A DNA stretch of 64,000 nt, from assembly GCA_965232405.1 (NCBI GenBank), contig OZ246966.1, forward strand, positions 3,162,001 to 3,226,000, read 5' to 3'. The notes under the pieces were generated by a model. The model was given only the letters and a program-made list of their open reading frames with translations. It searched no databases and was not told the DNA's origin. How positions within the stretch are numbered: position 1 is the first letter of the stretch; each line of letters begins with the position of its first letter. This document shows, piece after piece, positions 34,985-43,113 of the stretch. Source of the DNA: RCIO01 sp965232405 (GTDB lineage Bacteria > Pseudomonadota > Alphaproteobacteria > Rhizobiales > Rhizobiaceae). The position numbers and the translations under genes are program-made.

Positions 34985-35338
34985 TCACCCCTTCCTCAAT
35001 ATCTTCTCCATCTTCTTGCCCTTCGCCAATTCGTCGATCAGCTTGTCGAGGTAGCGCACTTCGCGCATCAGCGGGTCTTCGATCTCCTCGACGCGGATGC
35101 CGCAGATCAGGCCGGTGATCTGCTCGCGGTTGGGGTTGAGGCGAGGGGCTTCCGTGATGAAGTTTTCGAAGTCGAGCTTTTCGTCCAGCACCTTTTTCAG
35201 GCCGTCGGCGTCATAGCCCATCAGCCACGAGATGATCTGGTCGACTTCCTCTTTCGTGCGCCCCTTCTTCTCCGCCTTGGTGATGTAATGCGGATAGACG
35301 TTCGCGAAACTCATCGAGAAGATACGGTGTTTGGGCAT
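34985..35338 (-). CDS. DUF2200-family protein
   Basis: A 117-residue cytoplasmic protein: MPKHRIFSMSFANVYPHYI, then KAEKKGRTKEEVDQIISWLM, GYD, and a C-terminal helix LMREVRYLDKLIDELAKGKK. The opening KHRIFxxxFAxVYPxYxxKAE..GR pattern defines DUF2200. The biochemical role is unknown. ATG 35338 is chosen because the family begins there; the upstream in-frame start adds 13 unrelated residues. Confidence 0.87.
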   Translation of the reverse strand: MPKHRIFSMSFANVYPHYITKAEKKGRTKEEVDQIISWLMGYDADGLKKVLDEKLDFENFITEAPRLNPNREQITGLICGIRVEEIEDPLMREVRYLDKLIDELAKGKKMEKILRKG

Positions 35339-35470
35339 CGGGCGGCCGAGTCCGTCTCTTTTGTTTGAAGCCCGCAATTATCAGATTGGCGGCTGACTAG
35401 AAATGCCGCCAGGGTTGTTCTTGATTTGTTCTCATGCTATGCATACTGCACTCAGGCGGAGGGCATGACC

Positions 35471-35950
35471 ATGCACGGGATTTTCAAGATGATGGCCGCC
35501 ATTTTCGGTGGCCTTGCGGCAGGTGGCGCGGCGCAGGCCGGCGGTACGCAGTTCGGCAGCGACCTAATGAGCTATCCGGCTGGCGTCGACAGGTTTGCCG
35601 AGGCAAAGAGGCGGGCGCACGCAACATTGCCGCGCTTTTATGAACTGGCCAGGGCCGGTCTGCATGGCGTCTATCTGGTCAAGATGCGTTTGGAAGGTGG
35701 AGGAGAGGTCGAGCACATCTGGGTGGAAGTGACGGGCCTGCGGGGTAGTCGCTTCCAGGGCAGGCTCGCCAATGATCCCATCATTCCCGGCTATGCGGCA
35801 GGCGATGCGGTCGACCTGCGCCGCGACGAAATCGAGGACTGGATGATTAACACAGGAGAGGTGCGCTACGGTGGTTATTCAGTGCGTGCGATGCTTGACG
35901 ATATGGATCAGGATCAGGCGGAGGAATTGAGGCGACAGCTTCGCGACTGA
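35471..35950 (+). CDS. DUF2314-family protein with signal peptide
   Basis: A 159-residue protein. An N-terminal hydrophobic segment (FKMMAAIFGGLAAGGAAQA) looks like a signal peptide. The DUF2314 core follows: HIWVEVTGLRGSRFQGRLAN, DPIIPGYAAGDAVDLRRDEI, EDWMI. DUF2314 proteins are of unknown function and often occur beside immunity or ankyrin genes in enterics. GGAGGG at 35458-35463 favours ATG 35471 over the ATG at 35465. Confidence 0.75.
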   Translation: MHGIFKMMAAIFGGLAAGGAAQAGGTQFGSDLMSYPAGVDRFAEAKRRAHATLPRFYELARAGLHGVYLVKMRLEGGGEVEHIWVEVTGLRGSRFQGRLANDPIIPGYAAGDAVDLRRDEIEDWMINTGEVRYGGYSVRAMLDDMDQDQAEELRRQLRD

Positions 35951-35974
35951 ATCAGTTTGCCGAGTGCTGTTCCG

Positions 35975-36063
35975 TTTGCTCGCCGGGTCCCCGCTGCTCC
36001 GCAGCGTCCCGGCGTTCGCTAGCCTTTCATCGTGCCACTGGCACGATGAATTCACTTCGTGAA
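35975..36063. repeat. Intergenic hairpin tract
   Basis: Between the DUF2314 gene and mccB the sequence contains TCATCGTGCC-ACT-GGCACGATGA (36027-36049), a perfect 10-base stem, followed directly by TTCAC-TTC-GTGAA. CGCTGCTCCGCAGCG lies just before it. The same style (trinucleotide ACT/AGT and TTC loops, and the string CGCTAGCCT) is seen at 32465-32620. The tracts could be copies of a short palindromic element or the bidirectional terminator of the convergent genes. Confidence 0.5.
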
Positions 36064-36071
36064 CCGGCTGC

Positions 36072-37679
36072 TCACATCCTGAACACGCCGAACTTCGTCT
36101 CCTCGATCTCGGCGTTGAGTGCGGCACTCAGGCTGAGCGCCAGCACATCGCGCGTCTTCGCCGGGTCGATGATGCCGTCGTCCCAAAGCCGCGCGGAGGA
36201 ATAGAGCGGGTGGCCCTCGCGCTCGTATTTTTCGAGGATCGGCTGTCTGAATTCCGCTTCCTCTTCGGCGCTCCATGAGCCGCCCTTGCGCTCGATGCCC
36301 TCGCGCCTGACCAGCGACAGCACGGTGGCGGCCTGCTCGCCGCCCATGACGGAGATGCGCGCATTGGGCCACATCCACAAGAACCGGGGCGAATAGGCGC
36401 GCCCGCACATGCCGTAATTGCCGGCGCCGAACGAGCCGCCGATGATGATGGTGAATTTCGGCACCCGCGCGGTGGCGACCGCCGTCACCAGCTTGGCGCC
36501 GTCCTTGGCGATGCCGCCGGCCTCGTATTTGCGGCCCACCATGAAGCCGGTGATGTTTTGCAGGAAGACCAGCGGGATCTTGCGCTGGCAGCACAGCTCG
36601 ATGAAATGCGCGCCCTTCTGCGCGCTTTCCGAGAAAAGCACGCCATTGTTGGCGAGGATGCCGACCGGCATGCCGTGGATATGCGCGAAGCCGGTGACCA
36701 GCGTCGTGCCGTAATTCGCCTTGAACTCGTCGAACTCCGAGCCGTCGACCAGGCGGGCAATGATCTCGCGCACGTCATAGGGCTTGCGCGTGTCGTCGGG
36801 CACGATGCCGTAGATCTCATGCGGTGGATGAAGCGGCGGAATCACTTTGCGCATTTCCAGCGATACCGGCTTGGTTAGATTCAGGTTTTTCACGATGCGC
36901 CTTGTGATGGCGAGCGCGTGGGCGTCGTCATTTGCGTAGTGGTCGGCAACGCCGGAGAGGCGGGTGTGGACATCGGCGCCGCCGAGGTCTTCGGCCGACA
37001 CGTCTTCGCCGGTAGCGGCCTTCACCAGGGGCGGGCCGCCTAGGAAGATCGTCGCCTGGTTCTTCACCATGATCGATTCGTCGGCCATCGCCGGCACGTA
37101 GGCGCCGCCCGCCGTGCAGGAGCCCATGACGCATGCGATCTGCGGAATGCCGGCGGCCGACATGTTGGCCTGGTTGTAGAAGATGCGGCCGAAATGCTCC
37201 CGGTCGGGAAACACCTCGTCCTGGTTGGGCAGGTTCGCGCCGCCCGAATCCACCAGGTAGATGCAGGGAAGCTTGTTCTGCAGCGCGATCTCCTGCGCGC
37301 GCAGATGTTTCTTCACCGTGACCGGGTAATAGGTGCCGCCCTTCACCGTGGCGTCGTTGACGACGATCATCACCTCGCGGCCCTCGACGCGGCCGACGCC
37401 GGCGATCATGCCGGCCGACGCGATGTCGCCCCCATACATGTCCCAGGCCGCGAACTGGCCGATCTCGAGAAACGGCGAGCCGGTGTCGAGCAGTTGCGCC
37501 AGCCGCTGGCGGGGCAAGAGCTTGCCGCGTGAGACGTGGCGATTGCGCGCGTCGTCGGAGCCGCCTTGTTCGACCGTCTTCGCCTTGTGGGCGATGTCGG
37601 CGACGAGGGCTTCCATGTGCGCCTGATTGGCCTTGAAGGCGTCGGAGCCTGTGGCGATTTCGGACTTTATGACGGGCAT
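36072..37679 (-). CDS. mccB: Methylcrotonyl-CoA carboxylase beta subunit (carboxyltransferase)
   Basis: Transfers CO2 from carboxybiotin to 3-methylcrotonyl-CoA, step 4 of leucine degradation. The 535-residue protein has the two crotonase-like carboxyltransferase halves: YLVDSGGANLPNQDEVFPDR and MGSCTAGGAYVPAMADESIM (acyl-CoA site), then QNITGFMVGRKYEAGGIAKD and IGGSFGAGNYGMCGRAYSPR (biotin site). These match MCC beta more closely than propionyl-CoA carboxylase. It is the last gene of a minus-strand operon behind tetR, ivd and a reductase, 19 bases after the latter. Confidence 0.93.
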   Translation of the reverse strand: MPVIKSEIATGSDAFKANQAHMEALVADIAHKAKTVEQGGSDDARNRHVSRGKLLPRQRLAQLLDTGSPFLEIGQFAAWDMYGGDIASAGMIAGVGRVEGREVMIVVNDATVKGGTYYPVTVKKHLRAQEIALQNKLPCIYLVDSGGANLPNQDEVFPDREHFGRIFYNQANMSAAGIPQIACVMGSCTAGGAYVPAMADESIMVKNQATIFLGGPPLVKAATGEDVSAEDLGGADVHTRLSGVADHYANDDAHALAITRRIVKNLNLTKPVSLEMRKVIPPLHPPHEIYGIVPDDTRKPYDVREIIARLVDGSEFDEFKANYGTTLVTGFAHIHGMPVGILANNGVLFSESAQKGAHFIELCCQRKIPLVFLQNITGFMVGRKYEAGGIAKDGAKLVTAVATARVPKFTIIIGGSFGAGNYGMCGRAYSPRFLWMWPNARISVMGGEQAATVLSLVRREGIERKGGSWSAEEEAEFRQPILEKYEREGHPLYSSARLWDDGIIDPAKTRDVLALSLSAALNAEIEETKFGVFRM

Positions 37680-37698
37680 GGCGGCTCCGGGGAAGCGA

Positions 37699-38418
37699 CT
37701 ACTGGGATTTCTGGTTGCCGTGGGCGGGAATGCCGCCAGCGTCTTTCAGCATGCGCGCAAGGTGCATCAGATTGAAAGTCATGAATGTGAGATTGCGGTG
37801 GGTGAAGTCGTTGTCGAAGCCGGCGCGGCTTCCGTCCTCCATCTCGTCGCCATAGGAAGGGCCGGGCCCGGCCTCGCCGATCCAGCCGCAATCAGCCTGT
37901 GGCGGGATCGTGTAGCCGACATGCTGGAGAGCGTAGAGTACGGTCATGGAGGCGTGTTTGACGCCGTCCTCGTTGCCGGTGACGATGCAGCCGCCGGCGC
38001 GGCCGTAATAGATGTACTGGTCGCGGTCGTTGACCTGCGCGGAATGGGCATAGAGCCGCTCGATGATGACGCGGCAGATCGAGCTTTCCTCGCCAAGCCA
38101 CAGCGGCGTGCCGATGACCAGGATCTGGCTGTCGCGCACCTTGGGCCAGATATGCTCCGGCCAGTCGTCTGTCCTGGCGCCGTGCTCGCGCATGTCCGGT
38201 TGCACGCCGAAGGCGATGTCGTGGTCGGCGGCACGGATGTAGTCGACGGCCACGCCGCAGCCTTCCATGATTTCCATGGAATCGCGCATCAGCGTCTCGG
38301 TGTGCGAATGGCCCTGATTGCTGGATTTCAGCGTGCAGTTGATGAACACCGCGCGCAGGTCGGAAAAGTCGGTGCTGTTCTCGCGAACAAGGCGTTTTTG
38401 AGTGTCGGTGAGTGGCAT
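37699..38418 (-). CDS. Flavodoxin-fold NAD(P)H-dependent FMN reductase family protein
   Basis: A 239-residue flavodoxin-like protein: LRAVFINCTLKSSNQGHSHT (FMN phosphate loop), SQILVIGTPLWLGEESSICR and GRAGGCIVTGNEDGVKH are the FMN-binding strands. It may be a quinone or flavin reductase; the physiological partner is unknown. ATG 38418 begins MPLTDTQKRLVREN; earlier in-frame codons are not family-like. It lies between ivd and mccB within the leucine operon, with 56- and 19-base gaps, so it is co-transcribed. Confidence 0.82.
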   Translation of the reverse strand: MPLTDTQKRLVRENSTDFSDLRAVFINCTLKSSNQGHSHTETLMRDSMEIMEGCGVAVDYIRAADHDIAFGVQPDMREHGARTDDWPEHIWPKVRDSQILVIGTPLWLGEESSICRVIIERLYAHSAQVNDRDQYIYYGRAGGCIVTGNEDGVKHASMTVLYALQHVGYTIPPQADCGWIGEAGPGPSYGDEMEDGSRAGFDNDFTHRNLTFMTFNLMHLARMLKDAGGIPAHGNQKSQ

Positions 38419-38474
38419 GGTGTGTCTCCCGTTTGCAGGTTGGCACCTAGCGCGGGTGTGCGGCAAGTCACGGG

Positions 38475-39638
38475 TTACACACCCTCCATCATCATTTCCC
38501 GGCCGATCAGCCAGCGGCGGATTTCCGACGTGCCGGCGCCGATCTCGTAGAGCTTGGCGTCGCGCAAGAGCCGGCCGGTCGGGTAGTCGTTGATGTAGCC
38601 ATTGCCGCCGAGCATCTGGATCGCGTCGAGCGCCGTCTGCGTGGCGCGTTCGGCGGCGTAGAGAATGCAGCCGGCGGAATCCTTGCGGGTTGTCTCGCCC
38701 CGGTCGCAGGCCGCCGCCACGGCATAGACATAGGCGCGGCAGGCGTTGAGCTGCGTGTACATGTCGGCCATCTTGCCCTGGATCAGCTGGAAATCTCCGA
38801 TCGCCTGGCCGAACTGGCGCCGCTGCTGCACATAGGGCACAGCGACGTCGAGACAGGCCGCCATGATGCCGAGCGGGCCGCCCGAAAGCACCACGCGCTC
38901 ATAGTCGAGGCCAGACATCAGCACCTCGACGCCTTTGTTCTCCTCGCCGAGTACGTTTTCATACGGCACCTCTACATTGTCGAAGACGAGTTCGCCGGTG
39001 TTGGAGCCGCGCATGCCCAGCTTGTCGAGCTTCTGCGCGACCGAGAAACCCTTCATCTCGCGCTCGATCAGGAAGGCGGTGATGCCGCGCGAACCCATGG
39101 TTGGTTCCGTCTTGGCGTAGACGACCAGCGTCGAGGCGTCCGGACCATTGGTGATCCACATTTTGGAGCCGTTGAGGATATAGCGGTCGTTGCGCTTTTC
39201 GGCCTTCAGTTTCATCGACACGACGTCGGAGCCGGAGCCCGTCTCCGACATGGCGAGCGCGCCGACGGCCGAGCCGGCGCACAGGCCAGGAAGGTATTTT
39301 TCCTTCTGCTCAGGCGTGGCCCAGCGGTTGATCTGGTTGACGCAGAGATTGGAGTGCGCGCCGTAGGAGAGGCCAACCGCGGCGGAAGCCCGCGAAATCT
39401 CCTCCATCGCCACCACATGGGCGAGATAACCCATGCCGGAACCGCCAAAGTCCGGGTCGGCGGTGACACCGAGCAGGCCAAGCGAGCCCAGCTTCTCCCA
39501 AAGACCGGCGGGAAACTCATTGTCGCGGTCTATGTCGGCAGCCTGCGGCGCGATCTCGTCGGACGCAAAGCGCCGCACCATGTCGCGCAGCGCGTCGACA
39601 TCCTCACCAAGCCCGAAGTTCAGAGCCTGTTCGTACAT
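38475..39638 (-). CDS. ivd: Isovaleryl-CoA dehydrogenase
   Basis: FAD enzyme that oxidises isovaleryl-CoA to 3-methylcrotonyl-CoA, passing electrons to ETF. The 387-residue protein has acyl-CoA dehydrogenase signatures ALAMSETGSGSDVVSMK and QLIQGKMADMYTQLNACRAY, and QMLGGNGYINDYPTGRLLRD near the C terminus. The region GLDYERVVLSGGP supplies the Glu/Arg-type active-site segment seen in isovaleryl-CoA dehydrogenases. The ATG at 39638 has GGAGACAGGAA just upstream and overlaps the tetR 3' end by 35 bases, so translation is coupled. Confidence 0.93.
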   Translation of the reverse strand: MYEQALNFGLGEDVDALRDMVRRFASDEIAPQAADIDRDNEFPAGLWEKLGSLGLLGVTADPDFGGSGMGYLAHVVAMEEISRASAAVGLSYGAHSNLCVNQINRWATPEQKEKYLPGLCAGSAVGALAMSETGSGSDVVSMKLKAEKRNDRYILNGSKMWITNGPDASTLVVYAKTEPTMGSRGITAFLIEREMKGFSVAQKLDKLGMRGSNTGELVFDNVEVPYENVLGEENKGVEVLMSGLDYERVVLSGGPLGIMAACLDVAVPYVQQRRQFGQAIGDFQLIQGKMADMYTQLNACRAYVYAVAAACDRGETTRKDSAGCILYAAERATQTALDAIQMLGGNGYINDYPTGRLLRDAKLYEIGAGTSEIRRWLIGREMMMEGV

Positions 39639-40248
39639 TTCCTGTCTCCTGATGTTCGTCAGCGCCGACCAGCCGCATGGTCATGGCGAGATATGTTTCC
39701 GTCACTTCGTCGACCGAGAGCCGCTCGTCCGGGCGAAACCAGACAATCACGCCGGTGATCATCTGGATGATCGCCATCGCGGTCAGCGCCGGGTCCTCTA
39801 CGCGGAACGCGCCATCGTCGGCGCCTTCGCGCAGGATCGTCCGCAATTCCTTCTCGTAACGATTGCGCAGTCTCAATATGGCGCTCAGCCGCTCGCGGGA
39901 CAGACTGCGCAGCTCCATGTTGTTCACATGGGTCGAATGCCGCCGCTCGACATGAAAGCGGATGTGATTGGCGACGAACGCCGCCAGCCGCGCGGCTGGC
40001 TCGCTCGTTGCCGGCCGCACTGCCTCCCAACTGTCGATCAGCCCTTCCATATGGGCGATCATCAGGTCGAACAGCAGATCTTCCTTGGTCGGGAAGTAGC
40101 GGTAGAGAGCGGCCGCCTGCACACCAACCTCCGACGCCAACTGGCGCATGGTCACGGCTTCATATCCGTGCCGTGCGATCAGGTTGATCGCTGCATCGCG
40201 GATCGCCGCTTCCGTTTTCTGTCCGTCCGATCCTGCCGTTCGCGCCAT
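39604..40248 (-). CDS. TetR-family regulator of the leucine operon
   Basis: A 214-residue repressor: helix-turn-helix AAINLIARHGYEAVTMRQLA, SEVGVQAAALYRYFPTKEDL, with a TetR_C ligand domain containing NNMELRSLSRERLSAILRLR. It is the first gene of the tetR-ivd-reductase-mccB operon and probably represses it, with an acyl-CoA as the likely inducer. In many Rhizobiales and other proteobacteria leucine genes are under either a MerR-type or TetR-type LiuR; this belongs to the TetR class. The exact ligand is inference. Confidence 0.85.
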   Translation of the reverse strand: MARTAGSDGQKTEAAIRDAAINLIARHGYEAVTMRQLASEVGVQAAALYRYFPTKEDLLFDLMIAHMEGLIDSWEAVRPATSEPAARLAAFVANHIRFHVERRHSTHVNNMELRSLSRERLSAILRLRNRYEKELRTILREGADDGAFRVEDPALTAMAIIQMITGVIVWFRPDERLSVDEVTETYLAMTMRLVGADEHQETGNVRTGSELRAW

Positions 40249-40273
40249 GATTTCCTCGCTGGTGCATTAATAA

Positions 40274-40283
40274 AACAAGCGTT
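40274..40283. promoter_or_regulatory. Possible TetR operator upstream of the leucine operon
   Basis: AAC-AAGC-GTT, inside AAAACAAGCGTTCA, is an imperfect dyad 26 bases upstream of the tetR start and inside an A+T-rich patch that would also hold the -10 element. It resembles the AACnnnnGTT core bound by acyl-CoA-responsive TetR proteins. Only the inner six bases are symmetric. Confidence 0.3.
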
Positions 40284-40344
40284 CATTTAATTCAAGATGG
40301 CGCCGGCCTCGCTTTCCACAGGAGCTGGGCGCATTGTGAAATTA

Positions 40345-40359
40345 GTTGACTTAGTCAAC
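40345..40359. promoter_or_regulatory. Palindromic operator for the MarR-GNAT regulator
   Basis: GTTGAC-TTA-GTCAAC is a perfect 6+3+6 inverted repeat; extending by three bases per side keeps 8 of 9 pairs. It lies 35 bases before the MarR-GNAT start. MarR proteins bind compact palindromes of this size, so autoregulation is likely. Confidence 0.65.
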
Positions 40360-40393
40360 AAAATTGAAGAGCCTGCAATCGGGAGGTCCATCG

Positions 40394-41317
40394 ATGGTCG
40401 GTCTGCAGGATACTGTGGCGCGGGTGCGCGCGTTCAATCGCTTCTACACGCGTCGTATAGGGCTCTTGAACGAGACACTGGCCGGTGGCGACTTCACGCT
40501 GACCGAAACGCGCGTGCTGCTCGAATTGCGACTGCGCGACCCGCATGTTGCCGTCGACATTGCCCGAGACCTTGGCCTCGACCGGGCCTATCTGGCGCGC
40601 ATCCTCGGAAAGTTCGAGCATTTGGGCCTGATCGCCAGCAAGCCAGACGAGGCAGACGGTCGCCGTCGATTGCTGCAGCTGACCGAGAAGGGTCGCGCGA
40701 CGATTGACGATCTTCAGGCTCGGACCGAGGGCGACCTCGCCGCGATGCTGTCATCTGCCGGTGAGGAGCGCCGCGCGCGGCTTGTCGGCGCGATGGACGA
40801 GATCGAGTCCGTTCTCGGCGCTGACAAGCAGCAGGATATGCCCATTAGCGTGCGCGCCCACAGGCCGGGCGACATTGGCTGGATCATTGAGCGTGAGGCC
40901 CGGCTCTACACAGACGAATATGGCTGGGACATCACATTCGAGGGTCTGGTCGCCGAAATCTGCGCCAACTTCATTCGCGACTTTCAGCCAGGCAGGGAGT
41001 TCTGCTGGATCGCCGAGCAGGGCGGTCGGCGGCTTGGAGCGGTCTTTCTCGTCTGCCAGGATAAGGACACCGCCAAACTACGGCTTCTGCACGTCGAAAA
41101 GGCTGCGCGGGGCAAGGGCATAGGCTCACTGCTGGTAGACACCTGCATTAGCCAGGCCCGCGCCTGCGGTTACAAACGTTTGGTGCTGTGGACCAACAGC
41201 GTGCTGTCTGATGCAAGACGGATCTATGAGCGCGCCGGCTTTCGTTTGATCGAAGAAGAGCCCCATCACAGTTTCGGCGTTGATCTCGTTGGCCAGAACT
41301 GGGAATTGGAACTCTAG
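40394..41317 (+). CDS. MarR-type regulator fused to GNAT acetyltransferase
   Basis: A 307-residue bifunctional protein. Residues about 1-140 are a MarR winged helix (FTLTETRVLLELRLRDPHVA, DLGLDRAYLARILGKFEHLG and the wing DEADGRRRLLQLT). Residues about 150-307 are a GNAT domain (acetyl-CoA loop HVEKAARGKGIGSLLVD, then DARRIYERAGFRLIEE). ATG 40394 is set by GGGAGG 7 bases upstream; an in-frame TTG at 40364 lies too close to the operator. Such fusions are known in proteobacteria; their acetylation targets are mostly unknown. Confidence 0.9.
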   Translation: MVGLQDTVARVRAFNRFYTRRIGLLNETLAGGDFTLTETRVLLELRLRDPHVAVDIARDLGLDRAYLARILGKFEHLGLIASKPDEADGRRRLLQLTEKGRATIDDLQARTEGDLAAMLSSAGEERRARLVGAMDEIESVLGADKQQDMPISVRAHRPGDIGWIIEREARLYTDEYGWDITFEGLVAEICANFIRDFQPGREFCWIAEQGGRRLGAVFLVCQDKDTAKLRLLHVEKAARGKGIGSLLVDTCISQARACGYKRLVLWTNSVLSDARRIYERAGFRLIEEEPHHSFGVDLVGQNWELEL

Positions 41318-41376
41318 TCGCCCGGTTTCTGGAGATTTCCGCCGCGAGCACCTATGCTATGCGGTGAAGATCCGCG

Positions 41377-41937
41377 ATGCCCCGATCAAAAGAACCCGAC
41401 ATGTTTGAACCGACGCTGAGCGCCGATTGCGGACAATGCGCGGCCCTGTGCTGCGCCCATCACGCTTTTGACCGCTCGGAAGATTTTGCGATCGACAAGC
41501 CGGCTGGCGTTCCGTGCCCAAACCTCAACAGCCTTGGCCGCTGCAAGATCCACGCCTCGCTTGAGGCTAACGGTTTTTCGGGCTGCGCCAGCTATGACTG
41601 CCTGGGCGCCGGCCAACACGTCGTTCAGGGCCTGTTTGGCGGCCGCAGCTGGCAGGACGAACCGGAGCTGAAATGGCCGATGTTCGAGGCCTTCCGAATC
41701 ATGCGCAAAGTGCATGAAATGCTGTCGCTGCTCGACACGACACGCGTGCTGCCACTGAGCGAGGCATCGAAGGCCCGGCGCGCCGAGCTCGAACGCGCAC
41801 TGAAGCCCGCCAATGGCTGGACGGAGGACGTGCTCAGGGCGTTCGAGGCTGGTCCGGTGCCCGGACAGGTGCAGACGTTTCTGGCCTCATTGCGCGGCGA
41901 GCTGCCTCAGCCTGAGGCGCTGAAAAGGACCGCCTGA
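41377..41937 (+). CDS. Cysteine-rich protein, pentapeptide-protein N-terminal domain type
   Basis: A 186-residue cytoplasmic protein with a dense cysteine region: DCGQCAALCCAHHAF, VPCPNL, GRCKIHASL, GCASYDCLGAGQ. This is the metal-binding-looking domain I recall at the N terminus of some pentapeptide-repeat proteins, but here the pentapeptides are absent and a helical tail follows. The cysteine spacing suggests binding of zinc or iron. The function is unknown. ATG 41377 has GGTGAAG about 7 bases upstream; ATG 41401 is an alternative. Confidence 0.65.
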   Translation: MPRSKEPDMFEPTLSADCGQCAALCCAHHAFDRSEDFAIDKPAGVPCPNLNSLGRCKIHASLEANGFSGCASYDCLGAGQHVVQGLFGGRSWQDEPELKWPMFEAFRIMRKVHEMLSLLDTTRVLPLSEASKARRAELERALKPANGWTEDVLRAFEAGPVPGQVQTFLASLRGELPQPEALKRTA

Positions 41938-41939
41938 CG

Positions 41940-43055
41940 CTAGTTTCCCCGCGCCTGCGCCAGCGCACCGGGAAGTTCCTCGGCAAAAATGGCAAGCTCG
42001 TCATCGGGACCCACGCTGACCCGGATGCAGCGGTCGAGACCGGGCGCCATCGGCTTGCGCACGAAGACATCGCGATCCAGCAGCGCCTGCATCAGCTTGA
42101 GCGCAAACGGACCGTCGCTGGCATCCAGCGCCACGAAATTGGTGGCTGAGGGCAGGGGCTCCAGCCCGTTCGCCTTGCCGATGCGGCCAATTTCGTCGCG
42201 CGCCCGCGCCACCTTGCGGCGTGTCTCTACAATATGATCCTGGTCGGCGATGGCCGCCTGTGCCGCCACCTGCGTCATCAGACTCATGCCGTAATGATTG
42301 CGCACCTTTTCAAACGCGGTGATCGCGTCGGCATGTCCGACTGCGTAGCCGCAGCGCAGCCCCGCAAGCCCGTAAGCCTTTGAAAAGGTGCGCATTCTGA
42401 GAACATTGCGGCGGGAGATGTCGAGTGCGGGAATGGCCGTGTCGGGCGCGAATTCGCCATAGGCCTCGTCGAGCACGAACATGGTTGTGGCGGGCAGCGC
42501 GTCGACAAACCGCTCGATATCGGCTGCTTCCCACCAGCTTCCCATCGGATTGTCGGGATTGGAGAGATAGACGATCGGCGGGTTTTCCTTGCGGACGGCA
42601 TCAAGCAGGCCTTCGAGGCTTTCGCGGTCGTTCTCGTAGGGCACCGCGACCACGCGGCCGCCAAAGCCGACGATGTGGTAGTTGAAGGTCGGATATGCGC
42701 CGGCGGAAGTGACCACCGGCTGGCCGGGCTCCATGTAGAGCCTGACCGTCAGCCCCAGAAGCCCGTCAATGCCTTCGCCGATAGCGATGTTTGCGGCCGG
42801 CACGCCAAGATAGGCTGAGAGCGCCTCTTTCAGCTCATGGCTCTCCGGGTCGCAATATTTCCACATCTCGGGCGCGGAATGGGCAATCGCCTCGACCACG
42901 CGCGGCGAAGGCCCGAAGCCGTTTTCGTTGGCCCCGAGCCGCGCCCGAAACGGCTTTCCGCCGCGGGTGCGCTCCTGCGCTTCCGGCCCGACGAACGGAA
43001 CCGTGGCCGGCAGCGAATGGGCGAGGGCGGTGAGGCGGGGGGCGTTGTCGGTCAT
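41940..43055 (-). CDS. hisC: Histidinol-phosphate aminotransferase-like PLP enzyme
   Basis: A 371-residue fold-type-I aminotransferase: LGANENGFGPSPRVVEAIA, YLSNPDNPMGSWW, VLDEAYGEFAP, the PLP lysine in RTFSKAYGLAGLRCGY, and CIRVSVGPDDEL near the end. It fits HisC (histidine synthesis) but could act on aromatic amino acids, as paralogues often do. There are no other his genes nearby, so it may be a second copy. ATG 43055 matches the family start; an upstream extension to 43109 lacks support. Confidence 0.8.
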   Translation of the reverse strand: MTDNAPRLTALAHSLPATVPFVGPEAQERTRGGKPFRARLGANENGFGPSPRVVEAIAHSAPEMWKYCDPESHELKEALSAYLGVPAANIAIGEGIDGLLGLTVRLYMEPGQPVVTSAGAYPTFNYHIVGFGGRVVAVPYENDRESLEGLLDAVRKENPPIVYLSNPDNPMGSWWEAADIERFVDALPATTMFVLDEAYGEFAPDTAIPALDISRRNVLRMRTFSKAYGLAGLRCGYAVGHADAITAFEKVRNHYGMSLMTQVAAQAAIADQDHIVETRRKVARARDEIGRIGKANGLEPLPSATNFVALDASDGPFALKLMQALLDRDVFVRKPMAPGLDRCIRVSVGPDDELAIFAEELPGALAQARGN

Positions 43056-43113
43056 GGCTTCCGGTCGGTGCAGTTGGCAGACCCGCTTTCCTACGTCGGA
43101 ACGCTTCACTCGG

